A stretch of 64,000 bases of DNA from Bradyrhizobium amphicarpaeae (GTDB taxonomy: Bacteria > Pseudomonadota > Alphaproteobacteria > Rhizobiales > Xanthobacteraceae), in assembly GCF_002266435.3 (NCBI RefSeq), contig NZ_CP029426.2:186001-250000 (forward strand), in the 5' to 3' direction. Below, piece after piece: positions 38,243 to 46,366 of this stretch (the first letter of the stretch is position 1; the number at the start of each line of letters is the position of its first letter). The translations under genes and the position numbers were made by a program. The notes beneath the pieces were generated by a model, which was not told where the DNA came from, searched no databases, and saw only the letters and a list, made by a program, of their open reading frames with translations.

Positions 38243-38869
38243 TTAATCGTGTGGGTCGTGCGATACTGCATCGACAGATCTGTCTTCCTGTTCTCCAAAA
38301 AGAGCCTCGGTAGCGCGAATAAGGCGCTTTACGAATAACTCGGAAGAGAAACCCACGATAAAGGCAAAGCCCCCGACAAAGAATCCAAACTCCGGACCTA
38401 CCGCCGGCGAACGGACCATTGCGAGCAACCCTCCGAGGACAACGTAGAGACCGACGACAGCAAGTACACCCCCGTGAAGGGGGGTGAGCAGCTGCCACGC
38501 CACCTTCTCGCTCTGATAGTTCTTATACCGAAGAGCAAGCACGACAATCCTGGACGCCGCGAGGGTACTACCCAGAGCTCCGAATAGGAAGACAAAGACT
38601 AGAAGCGAGCGGTGCTCGAAACGGCAGATACTAGAAACCGTCGCAGTCTGCATCGTCGTAGCCGAATCGGAACAACTAACCAGCTTTTCTGGCCCAATAA
38701 CGAATGTAGTGAGGCCCAATGAAATTGCAAAAATAGCTACGTGATAGGCGCATACTAGAACGGCGATTCTTGGGACATGTCCGCTGCTGTCAGATGGAGT
38801 GTTCGCCGGTGCGAGCCCGGAGGGGGCGCCCTCTTCTGGTTCATTGGTGAGTGGCTGTAATTCCGACAT
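38243..38869 (-). CDS. Small four-helix membrane protein, first gene of the ThiL-HIT operon
   Basis: 208 residues: a polar start of about 32 residues, helix 1 (about 33-54), a loop with two Cys (SCSDS, SICRF), helix 2 (88-112), helix 3 (132-152), helix 4 (162-180) and a charged tail. The sequence GGFAFIVGFSSELFVKRLIR in helix 4 resembles a pattern in small membrane proteins of unknown role. It ends 15 bp before the ThiL-like gene. No function assigned. Confidence 0.7.
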   Translation of the reverse strand: MSELQPLTNEPEEGAPSGLAPANTPSDSSGHVPRIAVLVCAYHVAIFAISLGLTTFVIGPEKLVSCSDSATTMQTATVSSICRFEHRSLLVFVFLFGALGSTLAASRIVVLALRYKNYQSEKVAWQLLTPLHGGVLAVVGLYVVLGGLLAMVRSPAVGPEFGFFVGGFAFIVGFSSELFVKRLIRATEALFGEQEDRSVDAVSHDPHD

Positions 38870-38996
38870 CTCAAAAGCTCTCTTCGCCGGTGCATATTAC
38901 AGATTGAACCGCCCGCTGTCAGGCTCTTGAACCCCTGAATTTACGTTAGTTTACCTTAGAGACGGGCCGCAGAGGGCCGTTCCCCGGGAATAACCG

Positions 38997-40694
38997 TCAG
39001 CCCGCCATCATCATTTCCGTCGCGCCGGTCTCGATCGCGTGCACGCCGTGCTCGACGACATTGTTGCGGCCGCCGTGTTTTGCGGCGTAGAGCGCGGCGT
39101 CGGCGGCTTCGATCAGGTCGCCGGGACGCAAGGCCTCGTTGGGCTTCGCTGCGGCAACGCCGATCGAGACGGTGACGATCATGTGGGCTGAGGTGATGTG
39201 CGGCAGGCACAGCCTCTGCACCGCCGCGCGCACCTGCTCGCCGATCTCGACGGCGCGGTTCACGTCGGTGTTCGGCAGCAGCAGGCAGAACTCCTCGCCG
39301 CCATAGCGCGCCGCGAAGCCCATCGTGTCGGCGGCGATGCCGGACAGGGATTCGCCGAGCCGGGTCAGGCAGGAATCGCCTTCGAGATGGCCGTAGGTGT
39401 CGTTGAACAGCTTGAAGTGATCGACGTCGATCATCAGCAGCGCGAGGTCGCTGCCATATTGCTGCGCGCGCATCCATTCGAAGTCGAGCCGGCTCTGGAA
39501 GCCGCGGCGATTGTTGAGCCCCGACAGCATGTCGATCGAGGCCATCACCGTCAGCCGGTCGTTGCTCGCGATCAGCTCGCGTTCGCGCTGACTCAGCTGC
39601 GCCGCCATTGCGTTGAACGCGCGGGCCAGCGGCACGAACTCGGCCGGCAGGCGGTTGCGCGCCGCGCGGGCCGACAGATCGCCCTCGCCGAGACGCTTGG
39701 CCATGTCGGCGAGCATCTCGATCGGCTTGATGACGACCTTTTCGGCGGCGATCAGCGCGCCGAGCAGGACGAACACGACGACGAAACCGAGCTGGAGATA
39801 GGCGGTACGGATGTCGCGATTGACCGCCGCGGACACCTTGTCTTCGTCGATGCTGGTGATCAGGCGGGCATTGGTGCCGGAGATGCGGATGTAGCTGACC
39901 GCGCGACGCGAGCCGTCGGCGGCGAGGAAGGACAATGAGCCTTCATCCTGGTCGGAACGCAGCGCCCTGTCGGCGATCGCCGACATCAGCGGCAGATTGT
40001 CGAGCGGACGGCCGACCGCACTGTGCTGATCGGCCGGCGCGGCCAGCACGGTGCCGGCGCTGTCGACCAGCACGGCGGTGATGCCGGCGCGGCCGCCGAG
40101 ATTGTTCATGACCTTCGACATCCAGTCGAGGTTGACCGTGGCGAGCACGACGGCGTCGGATGTGCCGCTGAAGGCGGATACCGGATAGACCGCCATCACG
40201 GTCGGCGTCTGCACCGGCCGCGACAGGATGAAATCGCTCAGCACGAAGCGGCCGCTCGTTTGGGCCTGCTGAAAATAGGGCCGGTCGCTCAGGTCGAGGC
40301 CGACATACATGTTGTTGGTCGCGCACTGGATGCGCCCGTCTGCGCCCGCGATCAGAAGCGTGCGGATCCAGGGCAGGTTCGACGGCAGGCTCGCGCGCAG
40401 CACGTCGCAGCTCTTGCTGACGCCGCCGGCGGAGGCGCGAATGAAGGCCTCCGATTTCAGGATGGTCTCGACCGACGAGATCACCTCGCGCTGCGCGTCG
40501 GCGCTGTGTCTGGCGACGGTGGTGAATTCGGCCGTCGCCTGCGCGATCTGCCGCGTACGGGTGTCTTCGAGCGAACGGATGCGCTCCAGCATCAAGGGCG
40601 CCACCAGAATCACCGCGAGCAACGCAAGGCGCGCCCGGATTCCGAGAACCTGCTTGAGTTTCGCTCGTTTGCGGTTGAAACTGACGCTTGCCAT
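38997..40694 (-). CDS. Membrane diguanylate cyclase with dCache sensor, HAMP and GGDEF
   Basis: 565 residues: helix 1 (about 20-38), a periplasmic dCache domain with GLDLSDRPYFQQAQTSG and TVMAVYPVSA, helix 2 (about 275-297), a HAMP linker (KPIEMLADMAKRLGEGDLS) and a C-terminal GGDEF domain with DMLSGLNNRRGFQ and active site GGEEF. The product-inhibition RxxD is absent at its usual place (ADTMGFAARYGGEEF). It senses a small periplasmic ligand, unknown, and makes cyclic di-GMP. It lies upstream of the low-GC block and on the same strand. Confidence 0.93.
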   Translation of the reverse strand: MASVSFNRKRAKLKQVLGIRARLALLAVILVAPLMLERIRSLEDTRTRQIAQATAEFTTVARHSADAQREVISSVETILKSEAFIRASAGGVSKSCDVLRASLPSNLPWIRTLLIAGADGRIQCATNNMYVGLDLSDRPYFQQAQTSGRFVLSDFILSRPVQTPTVMAVYPVSAFSGTSDAVVLATVNLDWMSKVMNNLGGRAGITAVLVDSAGTVLAAPADQHSAVGRPLDNLPLMSAIADRALRSDQDEGSLSFLAADGSRRAVSYIRISGTNARLITSIDEDKVSAAVNRDIRTAYLQLGFVVVFVLLGALIAAEKVVIKPIEMLADMAKRLGEGDLSARAARNRLPAEFVPLARAFNAMAAQLSQRERELIASNDRLTVMASIDMLSGLNNRRGFQSRLDFEWMRAQQYGSDLALLMIDVDHFKLFNDTYGHLEGDSCLTRLGESLSGIAADTMGFAARYGGEEFCLLLPNTDVNRAVEIGEQVRAAVQRLCLPHITSAHMIVTVSIGVAAAKPNEALRPGDLIEAADAALYAAKHGGRNNVVEHGVHAIETGATEMMMAG

Positions 40695-40802
40695 CTTCGC
40701 TGCCCACCCCGTCGACCAAGGTAAAGCGAAGGGTTCAAAAACTCTTTCTTGAACTCGGTAAAATTGGACTTACCCAGGTTACGACCTTAATCAATCGACC
40801 TC

Positions 40803-41492
40803 ATGACAGATGAAAATGATGGGCCGGTCACCGGCCATTCACCAAACGCGCTCGCCGCGGTCGAAGCCGAAATCGCCCGCGCCTGCAAGGATGCGCGACG
40901 CGATCGCGCCTCCGTGACGCTGATCGCGGTGTCCAAGACTTTCGACGCGGATGCCATTATCCCGGTTATCGACGCCGGACAGCGCGTATTCGGCGAGAAT
41001 CGGGTGCAGGAGGCCAAAGGCAAGTGGCCTGCGTTAACGTCCGTTTACCCTGATATCGTGCTGCATCTGATCGGACCGCTGCAGTCCAACAAGGCGAAAG
41101 AGGCGGTCGCGCTGTTCGACGCTATCCATTCGGTCGACCGCCCGAGCATTTGCCAGGCGTTAGCCAAGGAAATCGAATCCCAGAACAAGCACCCGGAACT
41201 TTTCGTTCAGATCAATACCGGCGAGGAGCCGCAGAAGGCCGGCATCGCTCCCGGCGAGGCCGACGCCTTCATCGCCAGCTGCCGCGACACCTACGGGCTG
41301 ACCATCTCCGGATTGATGTGCATCCCGCCGGTCGACGAGCCACCCGCGGCGCATTTCGCGCTGACCGCCAAGATCGCCGCGCGCAACGGATTGACCAAAC
41401 TCTCGATGGGCATGAGCGCGGATTTCGCCAACGCCATCATGCTTGGCGCGACCCACGTGCGCGTGGGAAGCGCGATCTTCGGGCACAGGTGA
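40803..41492 (+). CDS. YggS-family pyridoxal-phosphate homeostasis protein
   Basis: 229 residues. A single-domain TIM-barrel PLP binder, related to alanine racemase but not known to catalyse; it controls PLP and amino-acid balance. The PLP lysine is in TLIAVSKTFDADAI, and the phosphate-binding part in LSMGMSADFANAIMLGATHVRVGSAIFG, with GENRVQEAKGKW conserved. It is divergent from the second cyclase with 108 bp between starts. Confidence 0.95.
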   Translation: MTDENDGPVTGHSPNALAAVEAEIARACKDARRDRASVTLIAVSKTFDADAIIPVIDAGQRVFGENRVQEAKGKWPALTSVYPDIVLHLIGPLQSNKAKEAVALFDAIHSVDRPSICQALAKEIESQNKHPELFVQINTGEEPQKAGIAPGEADAFIASCRDTYGLTISGLMCIPPVDEPPAAHFALTAKIAARNGLTKLSMGMSADFANAIMLGATHVRVGSAIFGHR

Positions 41493-41530
41493 TTGCCGTT
41501 AGCGAGGGCGGCGCCTCATACTCTCGAGTT

Positions 41531-41617
41531 CGTCATTGCGAGGAGCTCTTGCGACGAAGCAATCCAGACTGTCTCAACTGAGGGAGACTGGATTGCTTCG
41601 CTGCGCTCGCAATGACG
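41531..41617. repeat. Palindromic repeat family C copy 2
   Basis: CGTCATTGCGAGGAGC and GCGACGAAGCAATCCAGACT on the left pair with GACTGGATTGCTTCG and GCTCGCAATGACG on the right. It lies between convergent yggS and the hydratase gene. Same element as 30917-31003. Confidence 0.85.
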
Positions 41618-41624
41618 GCGGTGG

Positions 41625-42410
41625 TTAAACAAACCCCACCGACACCTTCCCGAGCACGCCAAAATCCACTGCAAAATGATCACCGGCTGCAATCGGCAGC
41701 GGCGGATGACACGTGCCTGTGGTCACCACCTGCCCTGCCCGCAGAGTGAGCCCGAGGCCGCGCAACTCGTTGGCGAGCCAGGCGAGCGCGGCGCGGGGGT
41801 CGCCGAGCACGTTCTTGCCGTGGCCGACATAGCGCTCGCCGCGCAGCGTGATCTGTGGCCGTTCCTCGACGAGATCCATCGCACGCCAGGGCGCCGTCGT
41901 CGCCGCGCCCAGCACGAACAGATGCGCGCAGGCGTTGTCGGCGATCAGCTGCGCCTCGCCCGCTCCGGCGAAATCGGTAAAGCGCGAATCGGGAATCTCG
42001 ATCGCGGGATGGAAGGTCTCGACCGCGGCGAGCACCTCGTCGACAGTGTAAGGCGTTGCGCGCGGCGGCAGATCATGTCCCATGCGGAAGGCGAACTCCG
42101 GTTCGCCGACGCGCATCTCATTGCCCTTCATCGACGCGGTGCCGCCATCGGCGATCACTGTGTCGCTCATGATGCGACCGGCCAGCGGCCCCGTGACGTT
42201 GATGTGGCTCTGTCCCGAGACGCTCGTGGCCGCGATCTTCCAGCCGAACAATGTCCCGCGCGACGATGTTTCGAGCGCCGCCTGAACGGCGTAACCCTCG
42301 GTGCGGCTCTGCGGCCGCAGTCGCGGCTCCAGCGCATCAAGCTTGGTGCCGTCGCGCCAATGTTGAACGAGCACGCGCGAGGCGGCCGCGATCTGATCCC
42401 TGTCGAGCAT
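41625..42410 (-). CDS. 2-keto-4-pentenoate hydratase-like protein (MhpD/FAH superfamily)
   Basis: 261 residues of the expected size. Members hydrate 2-hydroxypenta-2,4-dienoate or decarboxylate 4-oxalocrotonate in aromatic meta-cleavage pathways. Family motifs are GWKIAATS, GRIMSDTVI, EPEFAFRMGHDLPP with the metal-binding Glu pair, and the C-terminal GLTLRAGQVVTTGTCHPPLPIAAGD. No other aromatic-degradation gene is near, so the substrate is uncertain. Confidence 0.85.
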   Translation of the reverse strand: MLDRDQIAAASRVLVQHWRDGTKLDALEPRLRPQSRTEGYAVQAALETSSRGTLFGWKIAATSVSGQSHINVTGPLAGRIMSDTVIADGGTASMKGNEMRVGEPEFAFRMGHDLPPRATPYTVDEVLAAVETFHPAIEIPDSRFTDFAGAGEAQLIADNACAHLFVLGAATTAPWRAMDLVEERPQITLRGERYVGHGKNVLGDPRAALAWLANELRGLGLTLRAGQVVTTGTCHPPLPIAAGDHFAVDFGVLGKVSVGFV

Positions 42411-42416
42411 GTGCCC

Positions 42417-43010
42417 TCACCCGATGATGATTTTCGTTCTTGGTCCCAGTCGCCGCAGCAATTGCAGCATCGCAGATTTCGTCATTGAGACGCAGCCCGC
42501 GGTCGGACCGAAATTGTCGCGGGCCAGGTGCAAAAATACCGCGCTGCCACGGCCGGCGATGCGCGGCCTGGTATTGTGGTCGATTTCGACAATGAAGTCA
42601 TAGAGATGGTCGGTCCGCTTGAGCCGGTCGCCGCCCTGCCCCGCGCCGAGCCGGATTTCCCGGTTGTAATGGCGGTCGTTGGGGTCCTCGCACCAGGCGT
42701 CCTCGCCGGTGATGATCCGGGCCGGCAGGAAGGTCTGCGGCCGGCCGTGCCGGTCGCCCCGCCACCACAGGCGCCTGGGACGGAAGCTGCCCCTCGGAGT
42801 GCCGCCGTCACCCTCGCGCTTGTTGGCGAGAATGCCGCCCCGGCCCAGCGCCACCGGAATGGTCAGCGTCCCGGCCAACAGCCAGCCCCGGCGCGGATTC
42901 CCGGCCGCAGGCTTAACGCGGATCGCGGACAGCGGTCCGGCACTTCGATTTGTGGTGTAACTAGCTGAAGCCGCTTTATTTTTCATGTGAACGTGCAATG
43001 TCGAATTCAT
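42417..43010 (-). CDS. YkuD-domain L,D-transpeptidase
   Basis: 197 residues. The catalytic YkuD motif is HLARDNFGPTAGCVSM near residue 165, with the nucleophile Cys in TAGCVS. L,D-transpeptidases make 3-3 peptidoglycan cross-links or anchor lipoproteins. There is no clear signal peptide after either possible start (ATG 43010 or ATG 42986), which is odd for a periplasmic enzyme; the group with GNPRRGWLLAGTLTIPVALGRGGI is common in rhizobia. It ends 6 bp before the hydratase gene. Confidence 0.85.
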   Translation of the reverse strand: MNSTLHVHMKNKAASASYTTNRSAGPLSAIRVKPAAGNPRRGWLLAGTLTIPVALGRGGILANKREGDGGTPRGSFRPRRLWWRGDRHGRPQTFLPARIITGEDAWCEDPNDRHYNREIRLGAGQGGDRLKRTDHLYDFIVEIDHNTRPRIAGRGSAVFLHLARDNFGPTAGCVSMTKSAMLQLLRRLGPRTKIIIG

Positions 43011-43189
43011 TACAGGACATTCATCGAACCGGGCTGCTATTCTGAGTTAGAGTGCTTCCGGCTTGTGAATCGGTAACAGCCCACTACTTCAACACGAACA
43101 ACAATAATAACGGCGACCCCTAAACTTCCCCTCCCGATTGGGTGCAGCATGCATGCGCGCCGAGTCGGACCCCAAAAGGATGACCCCCT

Positions 43190-43876
43190 ATGGCCAATGC
43201 CCGCAAGATCCTGATCGTGGATGACGATACCGATCTGCGCGATACGTTGGTGGAGCAATTATCGCTGCACGAAGAATTCGAAGCCTCCGCCGTCGATACC
43301 GGCGCCAAGGGCGCGAGCGCCGCCAAGGCCAATGCCCCCGATCTCGTCCTGATGGATGTCGGCCTGCCCGACACCGACGGCCGCGAGGTGGTCCGCTCCC
43401 TTCGCAAGGGCGGGTTCAAGGCCCCGATCATCATGCTGACCGGGCACGACACCGATTCCGACACGATTTTGGGGCTCGAATCCGGCGCCAACGACTATGT
43501 GGCAAAGCCCTTCCGTTTCGCCGTCCTGCTGGCCCGCATCCGCGCCCAGCTGCGCCAGCACGAGGCCAGCGAGGACGCGGTGTTCTCGGTCGGCCCCTAC
43601 TCCTTCCGGCCCGGCTCCAAGATGCTCACCGCCGCCAATGCGCGTAAGGTGCGGCTGACGGAGAAGGAAACCGCCATCCTCCGCTTCCTCTATCGCGCCG
43701 GCCAGATGCCGGTTTCACGCGAGACCCTGCTCCAGGAGGTCTGGGGCTATAATTCCGGCGTCACCACCCACACGCTGGAAACCCACATCTACCGCCTCCG
43801 CCAGAAGATCGAGAAGGACGCCGCCAACCCGGAAATCCTTGTCACGGAAGCCGGTGGCTACAAGCTGGTGCCGTGA
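43190..43876 (+). CDS. OmpR-family response regulator, CenR-like
   Basis: 228 residues: receiver (1-118) with acidic pair DDD, phospho-acceptor Asp in LVLMDVGLPDTDG, conserved Lys in VAKPF, and a winged helix (about 130-228) with RLTEKETAILRFLYRAGQMPVSRETLLQEVWGY. Sequence and origin-proximal location recall CenR, the essential envelope regulator of Caulobacter; the assignment is tentative. No sensor kinase is adjacent. A cNMP-binding gene follows 58 bp downstream. Confidence 0.85.
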   Translation: MANARKILIVDDDTDLRDTLVEQLSLHEEFEASAVDTGAKGASAAKANAPDLVLMDVGLPDTDGREVVRSLRKGGFKAPIIMLTGHDTDSDTILGLESGANDYVAKPFRFAVLLARIRAQLRQHEASEDAVFSVGPYSFRPGSKMLTAANARKVRLTEKETAILRFLYRAGQMPVSRETLLQEVWGYNSGVTTHTLETHIYRLRQKIEKDAANPEILVTEAGGYKLVP

Positions 43877-43934
43877 TACGCTCGAAGGGCGTGCGAATCG
43901 TTTTAGATTGCATGCCTTTGAGCCTCGGATCTGA

Positions 43935-44378
43935 ATGTCAATCGACGACGACGTAGCGCTTCTCGAGCGAGTCCCGACACTGCGCCTGTTGGGAGAGGCC
44001 TCGTTGCGCATGCTGGCGATCGGCTCCGAGCAACGCAACTTCGTCCGCGGCGACACCCTGTTCAATCTCGGCGATGACGCCGATGCCGGCTTCGTGGTCC
44101 AGCGCGGCGCCTTCCGGGTCGATGACGGCGCCGGCGCCGAGATGATCGCAGGTCCCGGCGCGTTGATCGGCGAGCTCGCGCTGGTGGTGCCGATGAAGCG
44201 GCCGTCGAGCGCGATCGCGCTGGAGCATTCCTCCGTCATCCGCGTCGCCCGCAGCCTGTTCCAGCGCGTGCTCGAAAGCGATCCGGCCGCCGCGGTTCGG
44301 CTGCGCGATGAATTCGCGGTGCGCTCCAGCCAGATTGCGAGCGATATATTGATGGCGGGTGCGAAGCTGACGAGCTGA
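43935..44378 (+). CDS. Cyclic nucleotide-binding domain protein without DNA-binding domain
   Basis: 147 residues, a single cNMP domain from about 10 to 125: LRMLAIGSEQRNFVRGDTLFNLGDDADAGFVVQRGAFRV and the phosphate-binding-like AGPGALIGELALVV with the conserved GE-L pattern. No helix-turn-helix follows, so it is not a Crp/Fnr regulator. It is close behind the CenR-like gene, so a shared operon is likely; its role is unknown. Confidence 0.85.
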   Translation: MSIDDDVALLERVPTLRLLGEASLRMLAIGSEQRNFVRGDTLFNLGDDADAGFVVQRGAFRVDDGAGAEMIAGPGALIGELALVVPMKRPSSAIALEHSSVIRVARSLFQRVLESDPAAAVRLRDEFAVRSSQIASDILMAGAKLTS

Positions 44379-44394
44379 GATCGTGACGCTTCGC

Positions 44395-44476
44395 AGCCCG
44401 GATGGAGCGAAAGCGCAATCCGAGGTTCGTGCCTCAGGAAAGACCGTCCCGGATTGCGCTGCGCTTCATCCGGGCT
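44395..44476. repeat. Palindromic repeat family E
   Basis: AGCCCGGATGGAGCG on the left pairs with CGCTTCATCCGGGCT on the right, and AGCGCAATCCG with CGGATTGCGCT inside. It fills the gap between the convergent cNMP and xthA genes and could terminate both. Confidence 0.8.
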
Positions 44477-44491
44477 ACCGACCGCTCGAGA

Positions 44492-45307
44492 TCACACCTC
44501 CAGCGTCACCGTGACAGGGACATGGTCCGACGGACGCTCCCAGCTCCGCGCGTCGCGCAGGATCCTGAAATCGCTGACCGCATCCTTCAACGCACGCGAG
44601 ACCCAGATGTGGTCGAGCCTGCGACCGCGGTCGCCGACGGTCCAGTCGGCGGAGCGGTAGCTCCACCACGTGTAGACCTTCTCCGACATTGGAATCCGGT
44701 CGCGCGCGACGTCGACCCATTCGCCTGCGGCCAGCGCGGCCTGCAGCTTTTCGGTTTCGACCGGCGTGTGCGAGACCACTTTCAGAAGCTGCTTGTGCGA
44801 CCACACGTCGTTCTCGTGCGGGGCGACGTTGAGATCGCCGACCAGGATGTGGCGGTCCTCGCCGCGCGGATGCAGCGGCTCGCACGCCTTCATCTCGTCG
44901 AGGAAACGGAGCTTGTGATCGAACTTCTCGTTCAGCGCGGGATCGGGAATGTCGCCGCCTGCGGGGACATAGAAATTATGCACCACCAGCGGCTTGGCGA
45001 TACTGGCCTTCTCGCCGAACGACACCGAGATGTGACGCGAATCCACCTTGTCGCAGAAGGTGCGGATGTCGGTCGATTCGAATGGAATCCTCGAGACGAT
45101 GGCGACGCCGTGATAGCCCTTCTGCCCGTTCAGCGCGACGTGCTCATAGCCGAGCCGCTTGAAGCGCTTCAGCGGAAACGCATCGTCGATGCACTTGGTC
45201 TCCTGCAGGCACAGCACGTCCGGCCGCGCGCTCTTGAGAAACTTCGCGACCAGATCGATGCGCAGCCGCACCGAATTGATGTTCCAGGTTGTCAGGGAAA
45301 AACGCAT
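44492..45307 (-). CDS. xthA: Exodeoxyribonuclease III
   Basis: 271 residues. It is the AP endonuclease and 3'-5' exonuclease of base-excision repair. The EEP fold is evident: TWNINSVRLR at the start, LCLQETK with metal-binding Glu, GDLNVAPHENDVW with the catalytic Asp/Asn, RLDHIWVS and SDHVPV with the catalytic His at the C terminus. A family B repeat separates it from lolA upstream. Confidence 0.96.
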   Translation of the reverse strand: MRFSLTTWNINSVRLRIDLVAKFLKSARPDVLCLQETKCIDDAFPLKRFKRLGYEHVALNGQKGYHGVAIVSRIPFESTDIRTFCDKVDSRHISVSFGEKASIAKPLVVHNFYVPAGGDIPDPALNEKFDHKLRFLDEMKACEPLHPRGEDRHILVGDLNVAPHENDVWSHKQLLKVVSHTPVETEKLQAALAAGEWVDVARDRIPMSEKVYTWWSYRSADWTVGDRGRRLDHIWVSRALKDAVSDFRILRDARSWERPSDHVPVTVTLEV

Positions 45308-45366
45308 GAGGGATGCGTCTTAGCATGGATCGACGAGGGGAAAATGCTTGTCCACAACGAGCTGTC

Positions 45367-45457
45367 TTAGGGTGAGTTAGCCGTAGGCGTAACCCACCAC
45401 GGTCCATCAACGCAGCAGCAGAAGCGGTGGGTTACGCTGCGCTAACCCACCCTACGC
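45367..45457. repeat. Palindromic repeat family B copy 2
   Basis: Left arm TTAGGGTGAGTTAGCCG and right arm GCGCTAACCCACCCTACG, with inner arms GCGTAACCCACC and GGTGGGTTACGC. Same family as the repeat between parA and parB. Confidence 0.85.
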
Positions 45458-45459
45458 AC

Positions 45460-46272
45460 CTATCCCGGCGCCGGGCCGTAATTGGTGAAATCGATCTTGA
45501 ACATGCCGGGATCGAGCTTCTTGCTCGAATCCAGATTGTAGACCGCAATCGTGGTGTCGTAGCCCTGCGGATCGGTGACGGTCCATTGCTTCAACTGGCC
45601 GTCCTTGGCGCCGAACATCAGCAGCAGCCGGCTGGTGCCGACCAGTGCCTGCTTCTCCTCGATGGTGACGCTGACGAAAACGTCGTCGGCCGATACGCCG
45701 ACGACATTGGTGTCCTTCATCAGGTCGATGCGATCCGACAGCAGGAAACGCAGCGGCGTCTGCGACAGGGGATAGACGTCCTGGGTCGCGAGCTTGCGGT
45801 CGCGCACCACCAGTGAGGATCCGTCGGCCACGATGTCGATCGGGCTCGGCGCATCATATTCGAAGCGAACTTTGCCCGGCTTCTGGATGTAGAAATCGCC
45901 TTGCGTCTTGCTGCCGTCGGGACCGACCTGGACGAAATTCCCGACCAGCGTCGACAGCGACGACAGATAGGCGCTGACCTTGGCGGCCTGCGCCTTCTGG
46001 TTGGCATCGAAGGTCTGGAAGATGCTGCTCGGCACGTTGCGGCGCGGATCCGGGATCACCGGATTCGGCGGTGTCTGGGTGGCGCCGGTGACTGCGGGGC
46101 CGCCAGCTGACGCTCCGCCGTCGCGGCCCTTCGGCGCCGGTTTCGGCACCGGCACGGTCTGCGCGAATGAGGATGCCGTCACCATCGCGGCGGTAACGAG
46201 AAGTACGCCGGCCACGCGCGCGCTTCGCGCAGCGATGGTGGCGGCGAATCGAATGTCCGGATGTCTGATCAA
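45460..46272 (-). CDS. lolA: LolA-family outer-membrane lipoprotein carrier
   Basis: About 270 residues from TTG 46272, which has AGGA 10 bases upstream and gives a signal peptide (MIRHPDIRF...VAGVLLVTAAMVTASSFA). A frame to 46416 exists but overlaps ftsK. LolA carries lipoproteins across the periplasm to LolB. After a Pro/Gly-rich linker the domain runs AAKVSAYLSSLSTLVGNFVQVGPDG, RFEYDAPSPIDIVADG and FKIDFTNYGPAPG. It is downstream of ftsK, the usual order in proteobacteria and rhizobia. Confidence 0.92.
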   Translation of the reverse strand: MIRHPDIRFAATIAARSARVAGVLLVTAAMVTASSFAQTVPVPKPAPKGRDGGASAGGPAVTGATQTPPNPVIPDPRRNVPSSIFQTFDANQKAQAAKVSAYLSSLSTLVGNFVQVGPDGSKTQGDFYIQKPGKVRFEYDAPSPIDIVADGSSLVVRDRKLATQDVYPLSQTPLRFLLSDRIDLMKDTNVVGVSADDVFVSVTIEEKQALVGTSRLLLMFGAKDGQLKQWTVTDPQGYDTTIAVYNLDSSKKLDPGMFKIDFTNYGPAPG

Positions 46273-46366
46273 CGCGTCGTCCTGATGTGGCTGGGCGTCT
46301 TTTAGCGTGATTTCGGGCAAAAGCAGATAACGATTTCGCGTGAAATGATGTTGCGAGGTCCCCGCC

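Larger units (their letters stand above)
36526..38940. other. Low-GC insert of three genes between two diguanylate cyclase genes
   Basis: From the stop codon of the first cyclase to the end of the second the sequence is near 50% GC by eye, against about 65% around it, and uses codons such as ATA, TTA, AGA and AGG that neighbours avoid. Three minus-strand genes fill it. No integrase, insertion sequence, tRNA or clear flanking repeat was found. Horizontal transfer is an inference from composition. Confidence 0.6.
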
